A stretch of DNA of 64,000 bases from Bacteroidaceae bacterium (lineage in GTDB: Bacteria > Bacteroidota > Bacteroidia > Bacteroidales > Bacteroidaceae). Shown in pieces: positions 34,652-44,358 of the stretch. The stretch covers positions 124,001 to 188,000 of the forward strand of contig JAGBTN010000017.1 in the NCBI GenBank assembly GCA_017631315.1. The letters are read 5' to 3'. Positions within the stretch are counted from its first letter, which is position 1. Each line of letters opens with the position of its first letter. Under the pieces are notes generated by a model. The model searched no databases, was not told the origin of the DNA, and saw only the letters and a program-made list of their open reading frames with translations. Position numbers and translations under genes: made by a program.

Positions 34652-36175
34652 CTATTTGTAGCATTCGAATATCTTGTCTGTGTAACTTTTGGGGAGTTTC
34701 GGACTGACAAGACTTACTATCCAGGCTATGGGGAAACCGCCTATCATGGCGAGTGCTCCACAGTTTATGGGGTTGATAGGGCTCCCGATAAGCATATTGA
34801 TGCCTGTTAGGCCTACGCCCCATACGAAGCATGCCCAGATGGCCGATGTTGTTATTCCACGCCAGTATAGTCCGAGCATGAAGGGTGCGAGGAAGGCTCC
34901 TGCCAGTGCTCCCCAGGAGATGCCCATGAGTTGTGCAATGAAGGTTGGTGGGTTGAGGGCTATCATTAGGGAGATGATGACGAAGAAAACGATGAGAACT
35001 CGCATGATAACGACTTTCCGACGTTCTACTTTTTCGGAAACTGTGTCGTTGATGCTGCCTTCTTCCACCTCGCCTGGCAGTGATTTTTTATCGCGATATA
35101 TAATGTCGAGGGTCAGGGTGCTGGCCGATGTCAGCACCAGTGATGCCAGTGTTGACATTGATGCTGAGAGGACGAGCAGTATGACGAGGGCTATGAGGAT
35201 GTCGGGCAATGTGATGAGCATTGAGGGTACTATGGCGTCGAAGTCCAGTCGGCCGTTGGGGAGGAGTGGGGGTGTTCCGAATAGTCGTCCGAAGCCTCCG
35301 AGGAAGTAGCAGCCTCCTGCTACAACGATGGCGAAGATGGTGGAGATGATGGCGCCTCGTGTGATGGCTTTTTCGTCGTTGATGCTGTAGAACTTGCCTA
35401 CCATTTGAGGCAAGCCCCATGTGCCTAATGATGTGAGGATGACTACGCCGATGAGGTTTTTGATGTCGGGGCCGAACAGTGTGGCAAAGCCGCCGTTTGC
35501 ATCGGGGTTGTTGTCGGCGGGGAGTGATGCCATCTTTTCTATGGCTTGTGTTAGTCCTCCTTGCGAGGATAGCACTGCTGCGATGACGGTGGTGATGCCG
35601 AAGAGCATGATGATGCCTTGTATGAAGTCGTTTATGGCTGTTGCTTTGTAGCCTCCGAAGATGACGTAGATTGCGGTGAAGAGTGCCATGCCGATGACGC
35701 AATACTCGTAGGGGATGTTGAATCCCATTTCGAAGAGTGTGGAGATGCCTTTGTAGACTCCGGCTGTGTAGGGGATGAGGAATGCGAAGACGATGGCGGA
35801 AGCCACGATGCGGAGGCTTTGGCTGTTGAAGCGTGTGCCGAAGAAGTCGGGCATTGTGCGGCTTTCTATGTGTTGTGTCATGAGTTTTGTTCGGCGTCCG
35901 AGCACTATCCATGCCAGCAGTGAGCCTATGAGTGCATTGCCGATTCCTATCCAGGTTGCTGCCAATCCGTATTTCCATCCGAACTGTCCGGCATAGCCAA
36001 CGAAGACGACTGCCGAGAAGTATGATGTGCCGTAGGAGAAGGCTGTCAGCCAGGGGCCTACGGAACGTCCGCCGAGGACGAAGCCTTCGACGTTGGCGGC
36101 TTGCTTTCTGGAGTAGATGCCGACGCCTACCATTATGCTGAGGAATATGATGGTGAGTAGAATCTTGGTTATCAT
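34652..36175 (-). CDS. Sodium:solute symporter (SSS family)
   Basis: 507 residues, about 13 membrane helices. Family features: N-terminal 'GRSVGPWLTAFSYGTSYFSA', 'AGVYKGISTLFE', 'FGGYKATAINDFIQGIIMLF' and the C-terminal half 'SLVLTSASTLTLDIIYRDKK'. Na+-coupled uptake of an organic solute at the inner membrane; the substrate could be a sugar, sialic acid, pantothenate or other. Downstream of, and 12 bases from, an OprP-like porin, so outer- and inner-membrane uptake may be paired. Confidence 0.9.
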   Translation of the reverse strand: MITKILLTIIFLSIMVGVGIYSRKQAANVEGFVLGGRSVGPWLTAFSYGTSYFSAVVFVGYAGQFGWKYGLAATWIGIGNALIGSLLAWIVLGRRTKLMTQHIESRTMPDFFGTRFNSQSLRIVASAIVFAFLIPYTAGVYKGISTLFEMGFNIPYEYCVIGMALFTAIYVIFGGYKATAINDFIQGIIMLFGITTVIAAVLSSQGGLTQAIEKMASLPADNNPDANGGFATLFGPDIKNLIGVVILTSLGTWGLPQMVGKFYSINDEKAITRGAIISTIFAIVVAGGCYFLGGFGRLFGTPPLLPNGRLDFDAIVPSMLITLPDILIALVILLVLSASMSTLASLVLTSASTLTLDIIYRDKKSLPGEVEEGSINDTVSEKVERRKVVIMRVLIVFFVIISLMIALNPPTFIAQLMGISWGALAGAFLAPFMLGLYWRGITTSAIWACFVWGVGLTGINMLIGSPINPINCGALAMIGGFPIAWIVSLVSPKLPKSYTDKIFECYK

Positions 36176-36187
36176 TTTGTGTGGATT

Positions 36188-37309
36188 TTAATTGAATCTT
36201 ACCTGCATTTGGCATTGTATGCCGTGATTGGCGCCGTGGATGAATTGGTTGTCTTTAATGAAGGCATTCTTGTAGACGTACTGGACTTGCATGCGACATC
36301 TCTTGTAGAACCAGTATTGCAGTCCGCCTACGGCTTTGTGTTGTGCCATGTTGTGGCTGGTGTTGTAGTTGAAGAAGTCGTATGAGGCTATGAGTTCCAG
36401 TTTAGGTGTGCCCAGGGGGATTGCGCTTGTGATGTAGGCTCCCCAGCTGTGTGCATCGCCGTCCCAGCCGGCGAGGTATTCGCTGCGCACTTTGATGGCC
36501 TTGCCTCTGTAGTCGGCACCTGCTGTCAGGCGGTGTCTTTTGTAGTCTTGTCCGTTGAGGATGGTTGGGTTATAGACGGATGTTTTGCCGTCTGTCAGTA
36601 TGTTGTGGCCGCGTCCTATTTGTCCGGAAGTTACGATGTTGAGTCCTTCGAGCGGTCGGTATTCGAGTCGGGCAATGATGTCTTTGAAGTTGTTGCCGTC
36701 CTTTTTGTTGACGCCTTGTCCGTTCATGACGTTGAGTTCGTAGCGAAACTTGCTGTTGTTTGTTTCGCCGAAGAGTGAGAGTCCGAGGTCGCGTCCGGTT
36801 TGCGTACCGTAGAGTGGGTCGCTGCTGCAACCGGTGAGGTAGTTGACGCCTTCGCTGTAGAGGTCGACGGCCTCGAGGTAGGAGCAGGAGAGGGGGCCTT
36901 CTATTGACAGTCCATTCTTGAATTGTCCGATTCGGACGTTGAGGGCTTTGTTTTTCGTGATACGGTAGGTGGTGTAGAATTCAAGCACGGAGCCTGAGAA
37001 GTTGTGCATGAAGAGGCACGACCACCGGTCGGTTATTTGGCCTTCGACCCAGAAGATGACGCGTTTGAGGTTGAAGGAGTTTGTGTTTGTGCCGTCCTGG
37101 TGTGAGTAGTTGTAGCCGCCTTGGGCATAGCCGTGCAGTTTGATTCGGTCCGACAACTCCTGGAACCATTTCTTTTCTTTTATTTCCTTGAACTCTACAC
37201 GCCCGTTTTTGCTGATGCCGATTTCTTGTGAGTTCTGTTGTCCCATTGCTGCTGTATTGCTGAAGATGGCCAGCGTTACAGCGAGCATCGTCTTGAAAAG
37301 TGAATTCAT
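36188..37309 (-). CDS. OprO/OprP-like outer membrane porin
   Basis: 373 residues. Signal peptide ends 'NTAAMGQQNS'; body is a beta barrel with alternating aromatic strands ('KLHGYAQGGYNYSHQDGTNT', 'TDRWSCLFMHNFSGSVLEFY', 'RIGQFKNGLSIEGPLSCSYL') typical of phosphate-selective porin O/P relatives. It ends in Phe-Asn ('MQVRFN') rather than a terminal Phe. It precedes the SSS symporter in one unit. Selectivity cannot be inferred. Confidence 0.87.
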   Translation of the reverse strand: MNSLFKTMLAVTLAIFSNTAAMGQQNSQEIGISKNGRVEFKEIKEKKWFQELSDRIKLHGYAQGGYNYSHQDGTNTNSFNLKRVIFWVEGQITDRWSCLFMHNFSGSVLEFYTTYRITKNKALNVRIGQFKNGLSIEGPLSCSYLEAVDLYSEGVNYLTGCSSDPLYGTQTGRDLGLSLFGETNNSKFRYELNVMNGQGVNKKDGNNFKDIIARLEYRPLEGLNIVTSGQIGRGHNILTDGKTSVYNPTILNGQDYKRHRLTAGADYRGKAIKVRSEYLAGWDGDAHSWGAYITSAIPLGTPKLELIASYDFFNYNTSHNMAQHKAVGGLQYWFYKRCRMQVQYVYKNAFIKDNQFIHGANHGIQCQMQVRFN

Positions 37310-37349
37310 TTGCAGAGGGATGTTGATTTGTTTCCTGGTTTTCAGTGTG

Positions 37350-37380
37350 CAAAGGTACGAAGATACGGCCGAAATACAAA
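37350..37380 (-). promoter_or_regulatory. Promoter of the porin-symporter unit
   Basis: On the minus strand TACCTTTG (37357-37350) and TTTG (37380-37377), exactly 19 bases apart. One of the best promoter matches in the window. Confidence 0.8.
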
Positions 37381-37440
37381 ATTATTGCAGGAAAAACATC
37401 CAATGCTTTTCTCTCACGAAACAGGCCTTGCGGAGCTCGA

Positions 37441-37572
37441 TGTTTTGCCTTTTCGGCAGCCCCCGCAATGTGTGCCGCCGGAAGGGTTAACCATTTTGCC
37501 CATAATGCTTAACCTTTCCGCTCATAATGCTTAACCATTATTGTAAGAAAGGTTAACCTAATTTCGCCGACA
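37441..37572. repeat. 22-bp-period intergenic array, locus F
   Basis: GGTTAACC (37485), GCTTAACC (37507), GCTTAACC (37529) and GGTTAACC (37551) at exact 22-base steps, with weaker units at 37441 and 37463 and possible ones to 37668 (TCTGCTAT at 37573, TCTGCTTG at 37661, 88 bases apart). Spacer example ATTTTGCCCATAAT. It lies between divergent genes. Confidence 0.85.
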
Positions 37573-37723
37573 TCTGCTATGGCCAGTGTTTGTTGCTTTA
37601 AGTCGTTAATTATAAAGGATGTGTCTGCTCGGCAAATACCTGAATCCGTCCGCACAATGCTCTGCTTGGCTCAAAACGCCTTCAAATTCCAATTCGCAAT
37701 TTCCGATTCTCAATAATTCTTCG

Positions 37724-37731
37724 TAATTTTG
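37724..37731 (+). promoter_or_regulatory. -7 element of map-tsaD
   Basis: TAATTTTG, 25 bases before the map ATG. Confidence 0.55.
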
Positions 37732-37756
37732 CAGACGAATTGCAAAGAGGCAGTCA

Positions 37757-38629
37757 ATGGCAAACAAGAAAACAAAGAAACAGCGATGGTTCGTCCCGGC
37801 AGGAATGGAACCGACGGCAATGGACCTCAAGATAATGGAGTGGCAGGCAAAAGGCAAACTCGTGCCAACCCGTAAACTCATCAAGACACCAGAACAGATA
37901 GCAGGCATACGTAAAGCCGGCCAACTCAATACGGCAGTTCTCGATGCCGTAGCCGAAAAAATACGCGAAGGCATGACAACGGCAGAAATAGACCGCATCG
38001 TCTATGACTACACGACAGCCCACGGCGGCATACCCGCACCGCTCAACTACAGCGGCTTCCCCAGCAGCTGTTGCACCAGCATCAACGATGTCGTGTGCCA
38101 CGGACTGCCCTCCGAAGACGACGTCCTCGAAGAAGGAGACATCATCAATGTGGACTGCACCACCATACTCGACGGATACTATGCCGATGCAAGCCGTATG
38201 TTCGTCATCGGAAAGACCACTCCCGAGCGACAACGCCTGGTGGATGTGGCATGGGAATGTCTCAAGATTGGCGAACAGGTATGCTCCGAACCATACGTCT
38301 TTGTGGGCGATATGGGCAGTGCCATTGCCAAACATGCCCACGACAACGGCTACACCGTAGTGCGCGACCTTTGCGGACACGGCGTGGGCAACGCCTTCCA
38401 CGAAGAGCCCGACGTAGAACACCATGGTAAGAAAGGCACAGGCATGCTGCTCGTGCCAGGCATGACATTCACCATCGAACCCATGATAAACGGAGGCGAC
38501 TGGTATGTCTGTGGCGACGAGGAAGACGAAACGGGCTGGATAGTCCTGACCGAAGACGGAGAAGACAGCGCCCAGTGGGAACACACATACTTGATGACAG
38601 AAAACGGCGTAGAGATAATCACACACTGA
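37757..38629 (+). CDS. map: Methionine aminopeptidase type I
   Basis: 290 residues: a basic N-terminal extension of about 40 residues ('MANKKTKKQRWFVPAG'), then the pita-bread catalytic domain. Metal ligands lie in 'NVDCTTILDGYYADAS' (two Asp), 'LCGHGVGNAFHEEP' (His), 'TFTIEPMINGG' (Glu) and 'SAQWEHTYLM' (Glu). Removes the initiator Met from nascent proteins. Followed after 61 bases by tsaD. Confidence 0.96.
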   Translation: MANKKTKKQRWFVPAGMEPTAMDLKIMEWQAKGKLVPTRKLIKTPEQIAGIRKAGQLNTAVLDAVAEKIREGMTTAEIDRIVYDYTTAHGGIPAPLNYSGFPSSCCTSINDVVCHGLPSEDDVLEEGDIINVDCTTILDGYYADASRMFVIGKTTPERQRLVDVAWECLKIGEQVCSEPYVFVGDMGSAIAKHAHDNGYTVVRDLCGHGVGNAFHEEPDVEHHGKKGTGMLLVPGMTFTIEPMINGGDWYVCGDEEDETGWIVLTEDGEDSAQWEHTYLMTENGVEIITH

Positions 38630-38690
38630 TAAGCAACTCTCCAACACACACCCTACACTTGTCGGACAATACAAAAAGCCAAATCCGGAA

Positions 38691-39776
38691 ATGAAAGAGA
38701 ACACCATACAAAACAACCCCGAAGCACCTCGCCAAACAGAGAGTCAGAAGCAGACCGCTCCAGTCTACATACTCGGCATAGAAAGCAGTTGCGACGACAC
38801 ATCGGCGGCAGTCCTTCGCGACGGCATACTGCTTTCCAACGTCACAGCAAGCCAAGCCGTTCACGAAGCCTACGGCGGCGTAGTGCCCGAACTGGCCAGC
38901 CGCGCCCATCAGCAAAACATCGTGCCCGTGGTGGATGCAGCCTTAAAACAAGCCGGCATCGAACGCGAACAACTGAGTGCAATCGCCTTTACACGAGGCC
39001 CCGGACTGATGGGCTCCTTGCTCGTAGGCGTTTCCTTTGCCAAAGGATTGGCAGCCTCGTTGGGTATCCCCATGATAGATGTCAACCATCTTCATGGCCA
39101 TGTATTGGCACATTTCATACACGCCGAAGGCGACGATTACGAGTCGCCCGAATTCCCATTCCTGTGCTTGCTGGTCAGCGGAGGCAACAGTCAGATTATA
39201 CTCGTCAAGAGTTATAAGGAAATGGAAATCATCGGTCAGACCATCGACGATGCAGCCGGCGAGGCAATCGACAAGTGCTCTAAGGTGATGGGGTTGGGTT
39301 ATCCCGGCGGTCCAATCATCGACAAACTCGCCCGTCAAGGCAATCCCGAGGCATATACCTTTGCCAAACCAAACATCGCAGGCTACGACTATAGTTTCAG
39401 CGGGCTGAAGACAAGTTTTCTCTACAACTTGAGAGACTGGATAAAAGACGACCCCGACTTCATTGAAAACCATAAGTGCGACCTTGCTGCCTCACTCGAA
39501 AAGACCATCGTGGACATATTGATGAAGAAACTTCGACTGGCTGCAAAAGATCTGAAGATACGTCAGGTGGCAGTAGCAGGTGGCGTTTCTGCCAATACAG
39601 GCTTGCGCAATGCTTTCCACGACTATGCCAAACGATACGGTTGGAAGGTGTTCATTCCCCGTTTCAGTTATACAACAGACAATGCAGCCATGATTGCAAT
39701 CACCGGTTATTACAAGTATCTCGACAAAGACTACTGCCCAATGTCAGCACCAGCCTACAGCCGAGTGACAGAGTAA
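38691..39776 (+). CDS. tsaD: tRNA N6-adenosine threonylcarbamoyltransferase
   Basis: 361 residues including an unusual hydrophilic N-terminal tail of about 25 residues before 'ILGIESSCDDTSAAVL'. The Kae1/TsaD ASKHA fold is evident; metal-binding His residues are in 'VNHLHGHVLAH', and 'FTRGPGLMGSLLVGVSFAKG' and 'VSGGNSQIILV' are family motifs. Transfers the threonylcarbamoyl group to A37 of ANN-reading tRNAs. Terminates at a bidirectional hairpin shared with tamB. Confidence 0.96.
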   Translation: MKENTIQNNPEAPRQTESQKQTAPVYILGIESSCDDTSAAVLRDGILLSNVTASQAVHEAYGGVVPELASRAHQQNIVPVVDAALKQAGIEREQLSAIAFTRGPGLMGSLLVGVSFAKGLAASLGIPMIDVNHLHGHVLAHFIHAEGDDYESPEFPFLCLLVSGGNSQIILVKSYKEMEIIGQTIDDAAGEAIDKCSKVMGLGYPGGPIIDKLARQGNPEAYTFAKPNIAGYDYSFSGLKTSFLYNLRDWIKDDPDFIENHKCDLAASLEKTIVDILMKKLRLAAKDLKIRQVAVAGGVSANTGLRNAFHDYAKRYGWKVFIPRFSYTTDNAAMIAITGYYKYLDKDYCPMSAPAYSRVTE

Positions 39777-39817
39777 CACATGTAATAACCCTCAACATCG
39801 CGAGTCAATTATACAAA

Positions 39818-39853
39818 TTAAGCCTGTTAAGTCTTCAATCTTAACAGGCTTAA
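39818..39853. terminator. Bidirectional terminator between tsaD and tamB
   Basis: TTAAGCCTGTTAAG (39818-39831) and CTTAACAGGCTTAA (39840-39853) form a 14-bp perfect stem with an 8-base loop, placed between convergent genes. Confidence 0.85.
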
Positions 39854-39868
39854 TTTATCTGTATACAC

Positions 39869-42800
39869 TTACTTCTTTTCCTTTTTCTTTGCCCGACGGA
39901 ACAATTCCTTCCAACGATTGAAGTCGCGTTGGAACTTGATGCCGATACCTTGCGTTGTGAGTGACGACTGGGTGAAGTAACGGTCATTGGTCTGGTTGTA
40001 GGCTTTCAGCGAGAATGGGCTACGTGGAGACAGACGATACTGTATGTCGAAGTCGCCAATGAAGTTGCTGTTACCCATCTTATATTTGTTCTCTCTGTAA
40101 CCAAAATTGCCATTGAAAATGAGCCTTCCGGACAGCATCTTTCCACTCACCAAACCCTCAACATCCAATTCCTGCCAGCCATCTTCGCCTGTTCGCAGGT
40201 TTGTTCCGAACGTCCAGCCAGTGCCGCCCAGTGCTTGCGACATGATTTGGTTGAAGCGAGAACTCAGCGCACCACTCAAAACAGAGTTCATTGCCATGCC
40301 GCCTTGTCCTTGTTTGCTGTCGAGCATGCTGCCGTAACTGTAGAACCTGCCTACGCCCAACAGATAGACAGCCTGCATGTCGCGCTCTTCTTCGCTGCTC
40401 ATCATAGAGCGCACCATCTGCTTCTCGTCCTCGTTTGCATTGGGAATATCGAAGTCGAAGCTGATGGCCGGTTCTCGGGCAATGCCTCCAATGTTCATGA
40501 TGCAATCGACACGTGTGTTGGAAAGCCCAAGTCCTGTGGGCGAAAGGTCGTCGAGCGAAACATTTGGGACTGTATGAATTGCTTTTAGATTTAAAGACGC
40601 CTGCATTGCATTGCCACCGAATACGATGGTGCCATCCGGTTGGAAAGTGAAATCTTTGCGAATGAGGTCGCGAATGGACATGCGGTAGTTGCCTTCTTCC
40701 ACTCGGTAAGTTCCGAAGAGTTGGAAGCGACCTTTATTATAATAGTTAGCCCTGAGGCGGCCATTTCCATAAAGCGATATGTTATCTCCCGTTCGTGGAT
40801 CCATGAGAATTCGTATCTCTGCATTCGGATTTGCATCAATGTTGAAGTTGATACGCAGGTCGGAAGAGGAGGATGACTCTTCTTTTACGTTCGATTTCTT
40901 ATCTTGTGGCGCGCCGTCCTCCTCTTTATTTTTAGCAGCGGAGGCAGACTGTATATATGTTATGAACTCGGATTCCTCTATCGTTCCTGTTGTTGCTGTA
41001 TTGTAGTTGATGGTTGTTCCAGGCATAGGCGTTGCGTCGACGTTGATGTTAACGCTGCCGGGTTCGCCGCTTAAGTGAACTTTTGCATCGGCATATACTG
41101 TGCCGAAGAAACTCATGTTGCCTTGATTGGGGAAGTTGTAGCCAAGTATGTTGTGTGCATCGATGTTGACGTCGAAACGAAGATTCTTGAGTGAATTGTG
41201 CTTGAAGTGTGCATCGACAGTTCCCATGTGCTCATTCATTCCCGGCGTTCCTAAATAGTCGTAGATGCGAGCACTGCGTAGCCAGATATTGTCGGGACGC
41301 AGAATTACACTGTCTCCGGCAAGGTGATAGTCTGCACCGGTAGCCAATACGTGTGTCTTCAATTCGTTGATATACATGTCTCCTTCAAGATTTATGAACT
41401 TGAAGGGACCGTAAATGCGTGTCCAGCCAGAGGCTCGCCCATGCAGATTGCTAAAGATACTGCGTGTAAACTTACTGAGGAAGGAGAGGTCGAAGTAACT
41501 TGTACGGACGTTCAGGTTGAGGCCGTCTTTCTTTCCTTTGCCAGGAATGATGGTGCCGTGCAGCAGAGTCCGGTGTTGAGGTATGGGCCCTTTCATGTCT
41601 GCATCGAGTGTGATGGCTCTTTCTTGCTTTCCCCAGTTTGCGTAGAGGTCCATGTTTCCAAGGTTGGCAGAGTTGAAGGTGAAGTCTTTCACCTGCAGGA
41701 AAGCATCGGCAAAGGGCTTTTCCATTAGTGATGTGGCATAGATGCTTCCTGTTATACTGCCGTCGAATTCGACTTTGTGGAAGTTCACGAGGTCCATGAT
41801 GTAGGAGACATCGATGTTGGCAAGTTCGGCTTTCAGTGTGTCGGACGAAAGATTAGATATCCTGCCACCTATGTTGATGCGTTTGTCGGTCTGGCTGATG
41901 CACAGGTTTTCTACGTCGATTACCTTGTTGTGGTACTTGATTGTTGCTGGTTGGATTTCCCAAATCGTGTCGCTGATAACGATGTTCGAGTTGTTTATCT
42001 TGGCATCAACGATAGCTCCAGTAGCGGGATTGTGTTGTACGATACTGGTTATGCTAATATCTCCTGTGTTGGCTTTCGGGCTTTTGTTGTCCCATCGTAG
42101 TCGTGATGTCACTTTGTCTGCTTTTGCATACGCATCGATATTGAGCAGAATGGGTCTTCCTTTCATGATGCGTTCTCCTTGAATGCTTGTTTGCAGAGCC
42201 GTGTTTCCTGTTTCAATGCGGCAGTCAATGTTCTGTAACTGTTGTCCGGAGATTGTTACTTGTGGTATGTCTATCTGCAAGGCATTTTGCCCGATGGCAT
42301 CGCTGATGCTTCCTTCGAATGTGCTTTTTTGTGGTATGTACAGGCTCAACCCCAGCAATCGATTTGCGAGGACAGTGTCTTGTACCTGAACATGGAAGCG
42401 GAAGTCGTTGCCGTAAGGGTGTTGATGTTTGCTGTTTGTCGTGAATAGACCGGGAAGATTCTGTTGCACGGGCCAAATGAAAGAAGTGGGCAAAGTCTTC
42501 CAGTTGAAGTTTCCGTCGGCTTTGATGTTGAGGAAATTGCTTTGTACAGTTATGTGTTGTCCGGTGTTTGTTATTATGCTATTGAGTGTAACGTCGCCTA
42601 TTTCTACTTTCTCTTTACTTTCAGAATTCAATTCAAGATCTGTTAGCAAGAGCTCTCCTTGCAGGTTGTTTATATCCAGGTTCTGGAAATTTGCGTTGAT
42701 TTGCCCTGAGAAGTATTCGCCTTCGAACTTATCTGTGAGGTTCATCTTGTGTGGGGCGAAGTCTTTCAGAGTCGCCAGACACGTTAAGATGCGCCTGTCT

Positions 42801-44221
42801 TGTTGCTTCGAGGTCTGTAAGTCAATCTCGGCAAGGCCATTAAGTTCTTCTATTTTTACTTTGCCGCCGATTGTTTCTCCGTCGAGAGTTGCAGAGAATG
42901 GTATGTTGCGATGCTCGTAGTTGTTGAAAACTAAACTTTTGAGTACGCCTTTTGCTTGTAGTTTTGCAGGGTTATCCTTGTTGGGCAGGCTGCCGCTGAC
43001 GCTTGCTTCTACTGATGCTGTTGTGCCTTTTGCTTTATTTTTAAGGCTTAACAGTTGTCCTATTTTAAGGTTTGCAAGAAGTATTTTTGCATCGACATTC
43101 TGCATGTTCTTCAGGGAGCCTTCAATCAGTACGTTTCCTTGATTGCTTTCTGTCTGCAGATTTGTGCGGAGGTTCTTGTCTTGCCAGGCAATCGTTCCGG
43201 ATGATTTTGTGCTCCCGAGTTGTGTGAGGATTGGACTTAACTCCTTTTCTTCGCCTTGCAGATTACGTGTCAGGAATTGCTGAAGGTTTGTACCAGTATA
43301 GAGTTCTTTGATGTCGGCAAAGAGGGCTGGTGTGCTGTCGATGTTACGAACAGAAGCATTAAGAAGCAATGAAAGATTGCCATTGTTGTCGGAAAACGAG
43401 ATGTTGGGCAGTCGTAATGTTCCGTTCGACATCTTTGCATTGGCCGAGAGGTTTAATTCGTCATTGAAAGATGCTAATTTGGGGATGATGCAAGCCAGGT
43501 CATGCGGGCAGATGTTTGCTGTCATGACTGCTTCTGCGTTTATCGCCTTGATGAAATTCTCTTTTTGCTTGAAGGACAGTAAGCCAACGTTTCCTTTGGC
43601 TTGAGTAAGGCTGACGGTTGAATTCGGCAGTTCGATTTTGAGGTTATGGACTGTTGAGTTGTTTTTTCCTGCCTCGGCTTCGAGGGATAATTTCCGTACT
43701 TGCAGTCCGCTTTGCTCTTTGAAGGAGAGGTTTCTAAGGTCGATGTAGAGCGAATCTTCCTTTTTGAAGTGTACTCTTGTGGTCAGACTTAAGTCGGTCA
43801 GGTGCAGATGGTTTGTGTCGAACTTCGAGCCCTTTCCTTTGGACGGAGTTTTGCCGAGCATGTCGAAACGGACTTCTCCTCTTCTGATGACCAGTGCGCC
43901 TATCTTGAGGTCGAGTGGGGAAGAGGTTGTGTCTTTCGACGAGAAAGCATCAACGAAGAACTGGAAGTTGAATGGTTCGTCGCCGTCCTTGTAGAGATTT
44001 GCTTTCGCACCGATGAGTTGTGCTGCGCTGATGCGTATCTTCTTCCTGAAGAGAGGCGTGATGTCTATCTTTGCTGCAATGCGTGAGGCTTGCAGCATCA
44101 GCGTGTCTTGCTGGTCGTAGAGTTTCACATTGTCCAGGATGACATGACCGAGCATGTTCAGACGCATGTTTCCGATGTCGACTTTGCTTTCGAGTTTCCT
44201 TTCCAGAAGTTGCGACGCCAC
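39869..44221 (-). CDS. tamB: Translocation/assembly module TamB
   Basis: 1450 residues from the first canonical start, a GTG at 44221. A giant AsmA-like bridge protein for lipid/beta-barrel assembly between the two membranes: long repetitive beta-helical middle and a C-terminal DUF490/TamB domain ('LSGRLIFNGNFGYRENKYKM', 'FSLKAYNQTNDRYFTQSSLT'). The frame stays open upstream to 44344 and there encodes 'ILVGLLAFFYLSLLLLSTVP', the expected N-terminal membrane anchor, but with no ATG, GTG or TTG in frame. So the true start is probably a rare codon between 44344 and 44312, or a sequence change removed it. Confidence 0.92.
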   Translation of the reverse strand: MASQLLERKLESKVDIGNMRLNMLGHVILDNVKLYDQQDTLMLQASRIAAKIDITPLFRKKIRISAAQLIGAKANLYKDGDEPFNFQFFVDAFSSKDTTSSPLDLKIGALVIRRGEVRFDMLGKTPSKGKGSKFDTNHLHLTDLSLTTRVHFKKEDSLYIDLRNLSFKEQSGLQVRKLSLEAEAGKNNSTVHNLKIELPNSTVSLTQAKGNVGLLSFKQKENFIKAINAEAVMTANICPHDLACIIPKLASFNDELNLSANAKMSNGTLRLPNISFSDNNGNLSLLLNASVRNIDSTPALFADIKELYTGTNLQQFLTRNLQGEEKELSPILTQLGSTKSSGTIAWQDKNLRTNLQTESNQGNVLIEGSLKNMQNVDAKILLANLKIGQLLSLKNKAKGTTASVEASVSGSLPNKDNPAKLQAKGVLKSLVFNNYEHRNIPFSATLDGETIGGKVKIEELNGLAEIDLQTSKQQDRRILTCLATLKDFAPHKMNLTDKFEGEYFSGQINANFQNLDINNLQGELLLTDLELNSESKEKVEIGDVTLNSIITNTGQHITVQSNFLNIKADGNFNWKTLPTSFIWPVQQNLPGLFTTNSKHQHPYGNDFRFHVQVQDTVLANRLLGLSLYIPQKSTFEGSISDAIGQNALQIDIPQVTISGQQLQNIDCRIETGNTALQTSIQGERIMKGRPILLNIDAYAKADKVTSRLRWDNKSPKANTGDISITSIVQHNPATGAIVDAKINNSNIVISDTIWEIQPATIKYHNKVIDVENLCISQTDKRINIGGRISNLSSDTLKAELANIDVSYIMDLVNFHKVEFDGSITGSIYATSLMEKPFADAFLQVKDFTFNSANLGNMDLYANWGKQERAITLDADMKGPIPQHRTLLHGTIIPGKGKKDGLNLNVRTSYFDLSFLSKFTRSIFSNLHGRASGWTRIYGPFKFINLEGDMYINELKTHVLATGADYHLAGDSVILRPDNIWLRSARIYDYLGTPGMNEHMGTVDAHFKHNSLKNLRFDVNIDAHNILGYNFPNQGNMSFFGTVYADAKVHLSGEPGSVNINVDATPMPGTTINYNTATTGTIEESEFITYIQSASAAKNKEEDGAPQDKKSNVKEESSSSSDLRINFNIDANPNAEIRILMDPRTGDNISLYGNGRLRANYYNKGRFQLFGTYRVEEGNYRMSIRDLIRKDFTFQPDGTIVFGGNAMQASLNLKAIHTVPNVSLDDLSPTGLGLSNTRVDCIMNIGGIAREPAISFDFDIPNANEDEKQMVRSMMSSEEERDMQAVYLLGVGRFYSYGSMLDSKQGQGGMAMNSVLSGALSSRFNQIMSQALGGTGWTFGTNLRTGEDGWQELDVEGLVSGKMLSGRLIFNGNFGYRENKYKMGNSNFIGDFDIQYRLSPRSPFSLKAYNQTNDRYFTQSSLTTQGIGIKFQRDFNRWKELFRRAKKKEKK

Positions 44222-44358
44222 TCCTGCTCCCCATTTTTGCAGGGCAGGAACCGTTGACAGCAGAAGCAGACTCAGGTAGAAGAATGCTAGCAGTCCAACG
44301 AGGATTCGGAATATGTATTTTAGTGTTCGGATATGTGTCCTGTTTTATGTGTGGTGTT

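Noticed and set aside
37754-38716. Minus-strand open frame of 320 codons opposite map
   Set aside because: Shadow of methionine aminopeptidase; no recognisable domain.
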